The notes beneath the pieces were generated by a model. That model was not told where the DNA came from. It saw only the letters and a list, made by a program, of their open reading frames with translations, and did not search any database. Shown piece by piece: positions 23,296 to 33,471 of a stretch of DNA of 64,000 bases. A program made the translations under genes and the position numbers. Source of the stretch: Luzula sylvatica (lineage: Eukaryota > Streptophyta > Magnoliopsida > Poales > Juncaceae); the NCBI GenBank assembly GCA_946800325.1, contig OX326959.1, forward strand, positions 27,201,615-27,265,614, written 5' to 3'. Each line of letters starts with the position of its first letter. The first letter of the stretch is position 1.

Positions 23296-23408
23296 ATTGT
23301 GTCCCCCACTCCCCCCATAATTCCCACTCGTCCCCATTTTCTCCCCCCCTATCTCTCACATATTTTTGTTATTTGATCCCACGCTCTTTCTCTATCTAAC
23401 GTTTAATT
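23121..23408 (+). promoter_or_regulatory. Leader of the plant mobile domain gene, C-rich with a (TC)n tract
   Basis: A C-rich stretch (23121-23215) is followed by a TC/CT microsatellite (about 23243-23292), directly upstream of the ATG at 23409. Long CT tracts are common in plant 5' UTRs. Promoter function is inferred from position only. Confidence 0.45.
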
Positions 23409-25692
23409 ATGTCATTTGATGATGATGTATTATCGGGTCCGATCGAAACGGACGTATTATTTTCGCAACAAAATCATCGTTCCGAAAGAATTCGACATGA
23501 TAGAACCGCCGTACGTTTCGAGCAAAAATCTACTTCTTGGAAAAAATGGAAAATTACGGACCAAAGAATGGTGAATCGGTTAAAACGATCGGGATTTTAT
23601 CCGATAATGCAATGTGCCGTTAACGAGTTAAATCAATCATTACTCACGGCTTTAGTCGAAAGATGGCGTCCCGAGACTAATACATTTCACATGAGATGCG
23701 GTGAAATGACCGTCACCCTTCGAGATGTGGCGCTTCTTAGTGGATTATGCGTCGACGGTAATCCCGTTATCACTCCATACATTTCTCCCTCTAATTTAAA
23801 ACAAGAAGTAATTAGATTATTAGGACAATGTCCGAATGAATGGGCGAAAGAAAAACCCCGTATAAAATTGAGTTGGTTGCTCCATAATTTCGAGGAAACG
23901 AGTCAAGGGAGAGATGAAGAATATTGTGACCAACGAACCCGGGCTTTTATATTGTATTTTTTGGGTTCTGTCTTGTTTCACGACTCGAGCACAGCTTCGA
24001 TTCCCGCGAGATACATTTTGCTTTTAGAAGATTTTGATAGATGCAGGGAGTATGCATGGGGAGCAGCTGCATTGGCTCATTTGTACTCAGCGCTTTCATT
24101 TGCCGCTCAGATTGATCATGATCATGCATATGGATGGTTCTCTCTTCTTCAGGTATTTGTAAAATATATATTATTTTTTAAATTAAAAAGTAAATTAATT
24201 TTTGTCAATAAACAATATTATAGGTGTGGTCTTGGTATCATTTATTACCTGGGAGACCTCGGATTGTTTCGTATAAAAGAAGTGTTGATGAAGCGATGCC
24301 TCTTATGTGGAAATGGACTGCAGCAAACATCTCGTACAAAAAGAACAATCTTGCCACACAAATTAGTTATGTTGCGGGATGTTTCGACGATCTCGAAAAT
24401 ACACAGGTACAATTTCTTTAATACATCTGCATTTATTTGCATTTATTTTTTATATTTTTGTTACAATTTGTTTATTTCTATTTAGGTGGATTGGGATCCG
24501 TATGATGACGATTTGGTTAACGGTCTCCCCTCTGCATTTACTGAGGGACATCGAGTGTGGAAGGCACGAGTCCCTTTAATTTGTTTTGATAAAATCGAGA
24601 TGCATCATCCGGATCGAGTATTGGCTCAGTTCGGATTGAAGCAACACATATCGATAAATGCACATAGACTCGAGACAAAAAAATGTTTGGCAAAGCAAAA
24701 TTTGATGAATGTGTTCGAATCCGAGGTGACATGGTGGAATCATCGTCTCGATTATGTAGTTCATCAATCTGATGATATTATGGAACACACATACGACAGA
24801 GATCGAGACTACATGAGTTGGTACTGGCAAAAGACTCGAAGACGGATTTGTGGACCACCGGTTTTACCGATTACGGAATTTCAAGACACTGGACATCGTA
24901 GTCGTCAATTGGTAAAAACATTTTTTATTTGTTTTTTTCATAATTTTTTTTGGTAAAAATATGATTCATTTTTTATTTGTTTTTTTCATATTTTTACAGC
25001 AAGGCGTCATACGAGCGATGATGCGACAAATGGCTCAGATGGAGGAGGTGTGCAGAGAGAGAGATATTGACAAAATAGGAGAGATGTTGAAGGATACTCA
25101 GGAATTCTGCAGGTTACAGTTTGAGGAGATATATGAGGATCCGTGTTATGACACTCAACCTCCACCTCCACCTCCGCCTCCATCTCCTTTTTATCCTTCT
25201 CAGTCTCCACACTATCAGTCTCCACACTATCAGTCTCCTCACGACACTCAGCCTGAGCCTAATGTTTTCGATACACAGGCTCCTATTTATCCTTCTCAAT
25301 CTCCACACTATCAGTCTCCTCACGACTATCAGCCTCCACCTCCACCTCCACACTATCAGTCTCCTCACGACACTCAGCCTGAGCCTAATGTTTTCGATAC
25401 ACAGGCTCCTATTTATCCTTCTCAATCTCCACACTATCAGTCTCCTCACGACTATCAGCCTCCACCTCCACCTCCACCATATACATCTGAGCCTTCTCAG
25501 CCTCTACCTCGGGATTATTCATATACGTATCCTTCTCAGCCTCCACCTCCACCTCCACCATATACATCTGAGCCTAATTCTCTCTTGGATTTGTTGAGCA
25601 CTGATCAGTTTCAGTACTATCAGAATACGCAAAATGCTCCATCTACTTCTCAGAATACGCAAAATGCACCTAATTTTTGGGATTTTATGTGA
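23409..25692 (+). CDS. Plant mobile domain (MAIN-like) protein encoded in the Mutator-like element, 4 exons
   Basis: Proposed exons are 23409-24152, 24224-24406, 24486-24911 and 25000-25692. All junctions are GT..AG in phase 0, giving 682 codons including the stop (681 aa). The plant mobile domain is clear: ALVERWRPETNTFHM and GEMTVTLRDVALLSGL around residues 81-113, then YILYFLGSVLF-type and ALAHLYSAL segments, VWSWYHLLPGRP, and VDWDPYDDD in exon 3. Exon 4 encodes a low-complexity C-terminus rich in Pro, Tyr, Ser and Gln, with a 42-residue unit (starting DTQPEPNVFD) present about twice. Arabidopsis MAIN and MAIL1 carry this domain and act in silencing and meristem maintenance; relatives inside Mutator elements are known. 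The protein's role in transposition or in countering silencing is unproven. It faces the transposase gene. Confidence 0.85.
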
Positions 25693-25974
25693 TGTAGTAT
25701 TTTAGTATTTTCTGAATTTTATGTGATGTAGTACTTTATTATTTTCTGAATTTTATGATTTTTTCTGAATTTTATGACCTCTATTATTATTTTCTGAAAA
25801 AACATCGAAAATTACAATATTATGAAAAAACATCGAAAATTACAATATTAAGAAAAAACATCGAAAATTACAATATTAAGAAAAAACATCTAAAACATCA
25901 CATAAACATCACATAAACATCTAAAATATTAAGAAAAACAATATAAAAAACATCTAAAAAAACATACACAATAA
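25693..25974. repeat. Spacer between the two element genes, with short tandem repeats
   Basis: Two copies of a roughly 35-bp unit (GTGATGTAGTA...TTTTCTGAATTTTATG) follow the PMD stop. A unit of about 26 bp (AAAAAACATCGAAAATTACAA plus a short AT tail) then occurs about three and a half times at 25796-25890. The spacer must contain both 3' UTRs. Confidence 0.7.
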
Positions 25975-28452
25975 CTAGTTATTTGCATCTCTCCTTGCAT
26001 GAAGAGCCGGACACGTGCGTTTCTTATGACCTCTCTCACCGCAAAAACTACATTTGTTCGCTCTTCTACCTTGAGGGTCCATTTCCGTTGTTTCTCGTTT
26101 TTTACTAGGACGACCTGCTTTTTTCCTGACTTTGGGAGGTAACACCGGTACGCCCGAAATAACTGGCCAAAATCGTCGATCGGGAATAACTCGAAATACT
26201 TCTTCGTACGTACGTTTGTACATCCGAACTCGATAATATTCCGCACAATAACGATAAATATTAGGTTCACGCAACAAACCACACACTGCTAATACATGTG
26301 TGCACACAATCCCTTCTAATTGAGGAACATTGCATGTACAACGACAATTTGGTTCGTCAAGCGAAACTTCATATGTTTCGTTTTCTTGATGGTTCACTTT
26401 AATTACCTCGAAATACACTCGAGAATGTGGTCGAACCGTCATATTTCGAGAGTCACTGAGTGCCTTTGCTATTATACTCTCATATTTAATGCAAAGAGTA
26501 GTTCCCCAACTTTCCGCATCAATTTGACGTTTATAAAAATACGTGTTCAAACGATTGCATATTTGAGATACTATCGTTCGAACAGGTAGGCCACGCGTTT
26601 CTTTTAAAACTCCATTAAAACATTCTGAAATATTTGTTGTCGCAACACCCCATCTACGACCACCATCGTGGGATAATGCCCACAAACTTTTATCCCCAAC
26701 CTGTGTATTCAAATATTCTTCTATTTGAGGATGCATTATTTTAAGCCGCTCAAAATATCTATCAAATGCGTAAATTGTTTTTTGAGTGGCTGTGGTCCAA
26801 AAAAATTCTCCCATTGCTTTCCCTCCTAATTTTGCTACGATATTTGATTGCACGTGACGTATACAATACCTATACACGTGCCCTTCTTCACTAGGAAATA
26901 CACGATTCAACACATTTTTGTGTCCAGACCAACGATCCGTAATAATACACACATATCGTTCTTTCGTAACGTAATATTTTAACCGATCGAGAAACCACTC
27001 CCATGACGATGCATTCTCCTGCTCTACTATAGCAAAAGCAACCGGAAATATCCCTCTGTTTCCGTCTACACTTGTTGCGATAAGAAGAGTACCGAGATAC
27101 AATCCATACAAAGAAGTACCGTCAATACTAACAACCGGTCTACAATAACGAAAACCACTTATTGAGGGACCTAACGCCCAAAAAAGACGTTTGAATTTAT
27201 TACCTAAACCACGATTCCGTGATCTTACCCCTAAACCTTCTAATTGAAGGTCGACAGCAGCATTTCTATCCGCATTAACAATCGCTTGTGTGTATGCAGG
27301 CAATTCAGCGTATGATTGCTCCCAACTTCCATAAATCAATTCCATTGCTTTGCATCGAGCTTGCCAAGCTCTTCGATAAGAAATTTCAATTACATACACG
27401 TTTTTTATTATATCAATAATATTTTTTGGAGATAGCGATATAGTTCCTCTCAAATGAGGCATTATAATCCTACGTATGTGTTTGGTAGTTAGTTGTCTAC
27501 TATCACTGCTACCGCTCTCATTTCTACAAGTGTGAGGACCGTTATATTTTGATATTTTCCAATAATCCGTATTTTTAGGGTTAAAGGCACGCATTCTCCA
27601 TGAACAATCATTGTTTTTGCATGCGACATCCCATTCTCTTGGTCTACTTCTTTTAACGAAAAAACTAACAAAATTTTTAATCGTCCATTCTTGTACCGCA
27701 AATTGTAATGATTCTTTATCCGAAAAAATCATTCCAACCCAAGATTTATTTGTCGAAAGTTCCATACAAGGATTGTTAATATCGTTTCCATATTCTTCAC
27801 ATACCATTTCTTCTACCCATTCATCATTTTCAAAAACATCCGGCAACCCTTCACCCATATTCATTTCATCTAAATTAGTATTTATTTCATTCAATACCTC
27901 ATCGATATCGGCTTCTGGACCTTCGGTTTGCTCGTCATCATCGTCTGATTCCGACTCTTCGCTTGTTTCATCAGTATCTTCATTACACTCATCATTAGAT
28001 TGAGAAACAATTGGTTCATTTGAATCAGTCTGATTTTCGGTCGTTTCGTACGATGATTGTGAAGGACCCGCCATGTGTGGTTGAATATTATTTTGGTAAG
28101 GATTATAATTACCATCATGAAAGGAAGTTGGATTTGGATAATAATTAGAGGGAACGAGTTTCACAAACAATTTAATCGTTCTATTTTGAAGATTGCTCAT
28201 CATCATAGAAAGACTGTGATCATCAGTGATATCGATAATATCACCGGTTCCATCACCAAAAGGCCAATTACATTTTATCGATAAATCGTAAATTTGCGGA
28301 TTTATTCCAATAGTTTGAGAAATTGAATATTTTAGATCGTTATATGTAATATAAACTGGCACGTTTATCATTTTTCGATTACCACCTTCGTAACGGGGAA
28401 TTGGACCATTCAAATTAACGGTCCCGTTCCAATAAACAACTAAATTTTGCAT
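25975..28452 (-). CDS. MURA-type Mutator transposase, 825 aa
   Basis: A single uninterrupted frame of 825 aa. Order of parts: an N-terminal PB1-like region (about 1-105); an acidic stretch (about 152-198); the MuDR DNA-binding zinc region (about 238-310, with C278, C283 and the PHTC motif); and the MULE DDE catalytic domain with D444 (VSIDG), D506 (IITDRW) and E610 (NISECF). Then come a SWIM zinc finger (C705, C707, C717, H719) and a C-terminal CCHC knuckle (C801, C804, H809, C814). All catalytic and metal-binding residues are present and the length is normal, so it is likely functional. It would bind the TIRs and cut and paste the element. The gene starts about 0.6 kb inside the right TIR. 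Confidence 0.93.
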   Translation of the reverse strand: MQNLVVYWNGTVNLNGPIPRYEGGNRKMINVPVYITYNDLKYSISQTIGINPQIYDLSIKCNWPFGDGTGDIIDITDDHSLSMMMSNLQNRTIKLFVKLVPSNYYPNPTSFHDGNYNPYQNNIQPHMAGPSQSSYETTENQTDSNEPIVSQSNDECNEDTDETSEESESDDDDEQTEGPEADIDEVLNEINTNLDEMNMGEGLPDVFENDEWVEEMVCEEYGNDINNPCMELSTNKSWVGMIFSDKESLQFAVQEWTIKNFVSFFVKRSRPREWDVACKNNDCSWRMRAFNPKNTDYWKISKYNGPHTCRNESGSSDSRQLTTKHIRRIIMPHLRGTISLSPKNIIDIIKNVYVIEISYRRAWQARCKAMELIYGSWEQSYAELPAYTQAIVNADRNAAVDLQLEGLGVRSRNRGLGNKFKRLFWALGPSISGFRYCRPVVSIDGTSLYGLYLGTLLIATSVDGNRGIFPVAFAIVEQENASSWEWFLDRLKYYVTKERYVCIITDRWSGHKNVLNRVFPSEEGHVYRYCIRHVQSNIVAKLGGKAMGEFFWTTATQKTIYAFDRYFERLKIMHPQIEEYLNTQVGDKSLWALSHDGGRRWGVATTNISECFNGVLKETRGLPVRTIVSQICNRLNTYFYKRQIDAESWGTTLCIKYESIIAKALSDSRNMTVRPHSRVYFEVIKVNHQENETYEVSLDEPNCRCTCNVPQLEGIVCTHVLAVCGLLREPNIYRYCAEYYRVRMYKRTYEEVFRVIPDRRFWPVISGVPVLPPKVRKKAGRPSKKRETTEMDPQGRRANKCSFCGERGHKKRTCPALHARRDANN

Positions 28453-28735
28453 ATTGCTACATCATATAAAAAATATAAATCAATACAAACTATAAATACA
28501 AAATTATTTAATAAACAATAATATTAATTAAAAAATTACTTTGAGAATAGAGGAAAATGAGATCCACCTTGTATAGAAAGAGCTCAGATGAAGAAGTGAA
28601 GGAGGCTTCGGGGTGTTTAAATAGATAAATTGATCGACTTTTCAAATGTAGGGGGGGACAAAAAATCTTTCAAATCCTTCGACTTTTGAAAGGTTGAGAA
28701 ATCCACCGATTTTTGATAGGGAAATTTTCAAATAT

Positions 28736-29087
28736 CCCCCTAATTTTTCTTGAATTTACAAAAAACCTCCTTACTTTTGAGAATTGCAATTAACCCACTC
28801 TAAGGGTATTTCATGAAATTGCTATTTTTTGGGACCAAAATACCCCTCTATTTTTTCATCTTTAAATTTAATAAACATATTTTTGTATTATTTTATTAAT
28901 TTATTAATTTTAAATCACTATAAATATTTTTTAACATATATTAATTATAAAAATAATATAAAAAAATAAAATTAAATAGAGGGGTATTTTGGTCCAAAGA
29001 AAATAACAATTTCATGAAATACCCCTAGAGGGGTTTAATTGCAAATTCAAGATAAGTTAGGGGGTTTTTTGTAAATGCAACAAAAGT
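28736..29087. mobile_element. MITE nested in the Mutator-like element
   Basis: A roughly 350-bp inverted-repeat element. Both arms carry GGTATTTCATGAAATTG and GGACCAAAATACCCCTCTA in opposite orientation, around an AT-rich centre. It abuts the inner edge of the right TIR, and the left TIR has no counterpart. I could not find a clean target duplication, so the left boundary is approximate. Confidence 0.65.
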
Positions 29088-29477
29088 TGGGAGGGTGGGA
29101 TCACGGGGGCAATCACGGGGGGCATCACGGGGGCACTGTTGGGCGTTGGGGGGCGAGCCATTCGACCGACTTTTGAAAAGTCGAACGGGGGACGTGGCGG
29201 GTGATGTGTTCGACCGACTTTTCAAAAGTCGAACGAGTGAGGTGGCGGGTGATGTGGCAAATACTGCTCGACCTTTCAAAGGTCGAACAGATTAGGGACC
29301 TAATTAGTCTGCAAAAGGGCTGTTTAAGGTATAAAATCGATCGACTTTTGAAAGGTCGAGCATTTTAGCAAACTCTCGACTTTTCAAAGGTCGAGAGTGT
29401 TATTTCTGGTATTTTCAAACTACTTTGTCCATTCTTGGTAATACAAAATTTTTTTTGTCTCTACAGTAAAATTTTCC
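29088..29477 (-). repeat. Right TIR of the Mutator-like element, with five palindromic boxes
   Basis: This is the inverse of the left TIR with one small insertion in the GATCACGGGGG region. It carries the same five CGACTTTTGAAAAGTCG-type boxes (about 29163-29182, 29209-29232, 29268-29287, 29339-29360 and 29376-29398). Confidence 0.88.
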
Positions 29478-29486
29478 TTATTTTAT

Positions 29487-30020
29487 ACTATGGACGTAGA
29501 TTGCCTTATAAATATACCCTGTTCACTGCAAGTTTGATTAGATATTCCGTAGCATAGGCCTACTGGGTCAATGCCCAGAGATGTGGCATGGGCTTACTGT
29601 GTCCTTCAAATTCTTCCCAAAAATAATACATAATTAATTATAAAAAATAAATTAACAATTAATTATCATGGTGACTAGCAAAAAAAAATTTATTAATAGT
29701 TAATTAATATATAATTAAAGTACTTATGTATTGAAAATTAATTATCAATATTAATTAATTGTTATATATAATTAATTTACGTATGCATTGAAAATTAATT
29801 ATTAATATTAATTAATTGTTAATGCTGTATTTTTGTTAATCAACGTGATGATTAACTATTAATTCGTGATGTTGGGGAATCTCGGGAAACAGTAGAATTG
29901 TCCAACTATGCGTATACATGCGTATACTTAACTTACACAGCTTTTTTCCTTTCGTGAATATGCTAACCTATCACAGCCCATTAGGCCTTCCATCAACAAA
30001 AAGAAATACAAGTCTTATCT
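29487..30020. other. Intergenic, no gene seen
   Basis: This is AT-rich non-coding sequence with alternating TTAATTAAT-type runs (29620-29880). Nothing else can be supported. Confidence 0.4.
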
Positions 30021-30028
30021 AAAAGCCT

Positions 30029-30316
30029 TCTCATACGTACACAACTCTTTGAAGTTAATTCCAAAAAATACACACTCCTTGAATTTTAAGTTGAAAATTA
30101 CACAATGAAGAGTTTGTAACTCCGTCAAAATCCACAATGGAGGAGTTTGTAACTCCGTCATGTTTTAATTGCTAAGTAAAATTTTAATCCTTGAAATGCA
30201 TCTTTATTAGTCGGGTAATGTGGCGGAGTTACACGGATGTGTATTTTGGAAATTAACTTCAACGGATGTGTATTTTGAGAATTTACTTCAAAAAGCTGCG
30301 TACATGGAAATCCTTC
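30029..30316. mobile_element. Probable MITE with 8-bp flanking repeat
   Basis: The two ends are diverged inverted repeats of about 45 bp; both contain TTTGAAGT(T/A)AATTC near CAAAAAATACACA-like sequence. The element is flanked by AAAAGCCT (30021-30028 and 30317-30324). It has no coding capacity. Confidence 0.55.
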
Positions 30317-30324
30317 AAAAGCCT

Positions 30325-30734
30325 AATATCATTTCTCTCTAACTTAACCTAACTCGCCGACCAAACTCCCACTCGCCTCTTTGTCGGCTATTCTTTCTTA
30401 GGCTTTGTTTCGTCCGGAGGTAATAGAAAGAAAGTAAAGGGAAAAGAAGGTAATCAAATTACTCCATCGGTGTGATTATTTTGGAAAGAAGAAAAAGAAT
30501 AGTAAATGATGAAGATATAGTTATATATTGTATTATATTTTTTATTTTTAAAATAATATATAAACACAACAAATTAATTTCTTAAATTATGATAACGGAA
30601 ATTTTCAGAACAAATATATTTTAAACATCAAAAAAATTCAAAATATGATATTTTAATTTTTTTTTTTTTTTACCATCTCTATTTGATACATTATTTGAGA
30701 TGTCCCAAACCAAGCATGGATTTTACTCTCATAG
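30325..30734. other. Intergenic, no gene seen
   Basis: AT-rich non-coding DNA with a T-run at 30657-30671. Confidence 0.35.
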
Positions 30735-31330
30735 ATTATTTAGAGACACTTACTAAAGTAAATACAGTTATAGATCAACTAGAATATAGTACCAATAAGG
30801 ATATATGAACATAGATGTTCGTCGAAACAATTAGATACATTAATGAAATTATGAAAAACTGACATTCATTGTACAATGCGTTGCTACGGACCACATGATC
30901 TGTCATGACGCAACAATGATGTAGAATACAATCGTAGAGTATAGCGCATTGACGGAGTGATCTCAGTGTCATGATGATGGTGCGTCATGACGGACAATAT
31001 CTTCCGTCATGACGGACCAATGAGAAAATGAAAAGTCCAGTAATAGTGATACTAGCGTCATGACGGAAGGTTTCTACCGTGATGACGTATTGTAGTCCGA
31101 ATTCTGAAATTTCAATTTTCTTTGAAGATACCCATTAATCATACTAATTACAACAATTAAGATTAGATCTTATATTGCTTCTTCTCTCAATCTATGATTC
31201 AGTCCAGATCTGATTGTTGAGCAAGAAAGAGAGAAAACTCCATTAGAGTTGAGAGTGAGAATCAAGCAAGTTTACGACAGATTTACTAGGGAAATTTGCG
31301 CGTAACCGAGAGAAATTTTGGTACTTAATG
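30735..31330 (+). repeat. LTR-like retroelement repeat A with a CGTCATGACG palindrome cluster
   Basis: The segment shares flanks with the repeat at 43380-43870: AAATACAGTT, GATCAACTAGAA and AATAAG before the cluster; CCGAATTCT, CATTAGAG and ATTCAAGCAAGT after it. Between the flanks the palindrome CGTCATGACG recurs with variation at 30901, 30983, 31003 (14-bp perfect, TCCGTCATGACGGA), 31056 and 31077. It is probably a truncated solo LTR. Boundaries are approximate. Confidence 0.5.
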
Positions 31331-31463
31331 ATTTTTCACCATTGGATTTGCATTGAGATTTGTATTTTTTCATGATAATCATGAAAGTTTGTGCACATCA
31401 TTAAATGCACAAATCTCAATGCAAATCTAATGATGAAAAAGCATTAAGTACCAAAATGTTGGT
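31317..31463. mobile_element. Foldback MITE-like hairpin
   Basis: The arms TTTTGGTACTTAATG and CATTAAGTACCAAAA are inverted, as are the adjacent TTTGCATTGAGATTTG and CAAATCTCAATGCAAA. Together they form a long hairpin of roughly 147 bp. It truncates the retroelement repeat on its left. Confidence 0.6.
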
Positions 31464-31486
31464 ACTTAATTAAGTAGTTTAGCCTC

Positions 31487-31542
<56 letters not shown>

Positions 31543-31547
<5 letters not shown>

Positions 31548-31749
31548 ACTAAGATACTTAATTAATTATCATGAGTTTGGTAGTTAAGACTTTTGGACCA
31601 TTAGATTTGTTTTAGATTTGTGTATTTAATAATTAGCATAAACATATATGACAATCATTAATGATGATTATATATAGCATTAAAAAATACATATCTCAAA
31701 ACAATAATAAGTACCGAATACATGATACTTAATTGAGTATCTTAGTCAT

Positions 31750-31751
<2 letters not shown>
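31543..31751. mobile_element. MITE with ends GGATGACTAAGATACTTAATT
   Basis: The 209-bp element begins GGATGACTAAGATACTTAAT and ends with its near-inverse (GAGTATCTTAGTCATCC). It lies between the GA tract and the TA tract, so its target duplication is hidden. Confidence 0.65.
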
Positions 31752-31843
<92 letters not shown>

Positions 31844-31845
<2 letters not shown>

Positions 31846-32036
31846 ATGATTTAAATTGCGGCGCAATTGCGCCGCAATAGCGCAAATCGCAATAAATATT
31901 CACAAAACGTAACACCGCAACCTGCTATATAGCGCCGCAATATCGCCGCAATATGGCGCAATATGACGCAATATCGGTGATCATATGTAAATTACTGTTC
32001 AAGCGCAATGGACCGCTATATCGCAATTTAAAACAT

Positions 32037-32038
<2 letters not shown>
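31844..32038. mobile_element. Small hAT-like element inside a TA microsatellite
   Basis: The 195-bp element starts CAATGATTTAAATTGCG and ends with the inverse type (CGCAATTTAAAACATTG), the same end motif as the element at 14110-15328. It is GC-richer (CGCCGCAAT-type repeats) than its surroundings. The flanking 8 bp are ATATATAT on both sides, which fits hAT but is uninformative here. Confidence 0.6.
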
Positions 32039-32109
<71 letters not shown>

Positions 32110-32115
<6 letters not shown>

Positions 32116-32962
32116 TCATTAAACAAACCAATTTTCAAACATGAAAATATGCACAAACATGTAAATTATAAATATAATGCAGAAATATTTTGTATATAAT
32201 TTTAAAATCACACCAAATCATGTAAAGCTATTTTTTCACATAAATCCATGATTAATAGAAAAATACAAAAAATTGTAAATTCAAGATAAATTATCCAATT
32301 TCAAACAATCATTCCATAAACACTTACAAATCTAACGAAACTAACAAATTTCAATTTGAACATATCAATAAAAAATAATGACAAATTTACATATATGTCC
32401 CTATATTCTTACAGAAGAGTTCCTCAACAGGTACTGGTACTGCAGTTTCGCCGACAGTGCTTGCGAAAATGCAAAAATATTTCTTTTCGTTACTTTAAAA
32501 TGCAAACAATTATAAAAATAATAAAAAGTCTTATTTCCTTCTTTCGCCAAAAAATTTGGCTAAAGTGGTTTAATTAATTTTTTTCAGGTTAACGTGAAAA
32601 AATTATGATTAAAATACTTTCGTCAGATCCTATGAAGAAATAACATCCTCTTTCGTAAGAGAGTGTGACGATTGAGCTAGTTTTGCAAATTGAAAAAAAA
32701 AAAAAAAACTTATGTGTGCAAATTGGACTTTTCAAAATGCTACCCGTCCAAAATTTTTTTTACTTACCCTACGTAGCACACGAACATCGTCCTCGTTGTT
32801 CATTTATAATTTTAATTTTCATCCTTCTCGAAATAAATTATATTTACAAGTCATCAAATCAAAAATTAATTAAGTGCAACATTTTATCATGGTCTATCAC
32901 ATCTATCACGCCCCCATATGTTTCTGCTTTTAAACATGCTAACGACACAGCGCTACCGGGAA
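32110..32962. other. Intergenic, remnant of a dispersed repeat
   Basis: No gene is seen. The part around 32400-32720, with TTTCGCC and GTTTTGCAAATTG motifs, resembles sequence near 39355-39480 and 61190-61440, suggesting an old dispersed repeat. Confidence 0.35.
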
Positions 32963-33471
32963 ACATATCTAACTCTCCTTCCAAAATTAATATTTTAATT
33001 CATAATTTGACATCTTAATTGTATGTTCAATCATTAAGATAATCAAATCAAAAATTAATATGTTAAATTATATATTTATGTATTAATTTTTAAGTTGTTA
33101 AATCATATTTACCTCAACAAACTTTTTGTGGGAGAGTACAAGGAGATGTAGATCACTACTCTTTATCAAATCAAATCAAATTAACGAAGATCTACACGCC
33201 AGCTCTGAATGGGAAATTGTATGTACTACGTGTCATGATCTATCTCATTCTCGCCTCTCACGCACCATTTTGTGCTTTTAATATGCTTCCAAATTTCCAA
33301 TACTGTTCTTCATAAAGATGCTTCGCTTTGCATACTTCCACAATAATTATCTTTTTTTTTTATTCTCGCAAACAATAAAGAAAAAATCTTCGATACAAAC
33401 TACAAAATAATGAATAATCAATCCTTTTCCACCCTCCCCCGTGGGGCCATGACCCCTTCCTCCGTTGCCAA
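32963..33471 (+). promoter_or_regulatory. Orphan copy of the NPF-C promoter region
   Basis: The segment closely matches 34218-34787 in the same orientation. Shared runs include TTTACCTCAACAAA, GTACAAGGAGATGTA, CACGCCAGCTCTGAATGGGA, TATGCTTCCAAATTTCCAAT and CCGTGGGG/CATGACCCCTTCCTCC. Similarity stops at TTGCCAA (33471), about 80 bp before the point corresponding to the NPF-C start codon, so no coding sequence follows it. Confidence 0.75.

Larger units (their letters stand above)
22743..29477. mobile_element. Complete Mutator-like element carrying a transposase and a plant mobile domain gene
   Basis: The 6,735-bp element starts GGAAAATTTTACTGTAGAGAC and ends with the inverse. It is flanked by a perfect 9-bp target duplication TTATTTTAT (22734-22742, 29478-29486). 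The terminal inverted repeats are 378 bp (22743-23120) and 390 bp (29088-29477) and nearly identical. Between them lie two intact, convergent genes: a four-exon plant mobile domain gene on + (23409-25692) and a single-exon MURA-type transposase on - (25975-28452). Their stops are 282 bp apart. A MITE (28736-29087) is nested beside the right TIR. Intact genes, an exact TSD and well-matched TIRs suggest recent and possibly autonomous activity. Confidence 0.92.
31487..32109. repeat. Microsatellite block: (GA)n and two (TA)n tracts with nested elements
   Basis: A GA tract (31500-31542) is followed by a 209-bp MITE, then a long TA tract (about 31753-31843), a small hAT-like element (31844-32038) and a second TA tract (about 32039-32109). 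The two TA tracts look like one tract split by the insertion. Confidence 0.85.

Noticed and set aside
23059..23376. Proline/serine-rich frame before the PMD gene
   Set aside because: It translates the C-rich and TC-repeat leader; the domain starts only after the ATG at 23409.
25796..25890. Regular 26-bp repeats considered as a CRISPR-like array
   Set aside because: There are no unique spacers; it is a simple tandem repeat in a plant transposon.
32356..33018. Two short plus-strand frames
   Set aside because: They overlap the dispersed repeat remnant and the duplicated promoter; no coding evidence.
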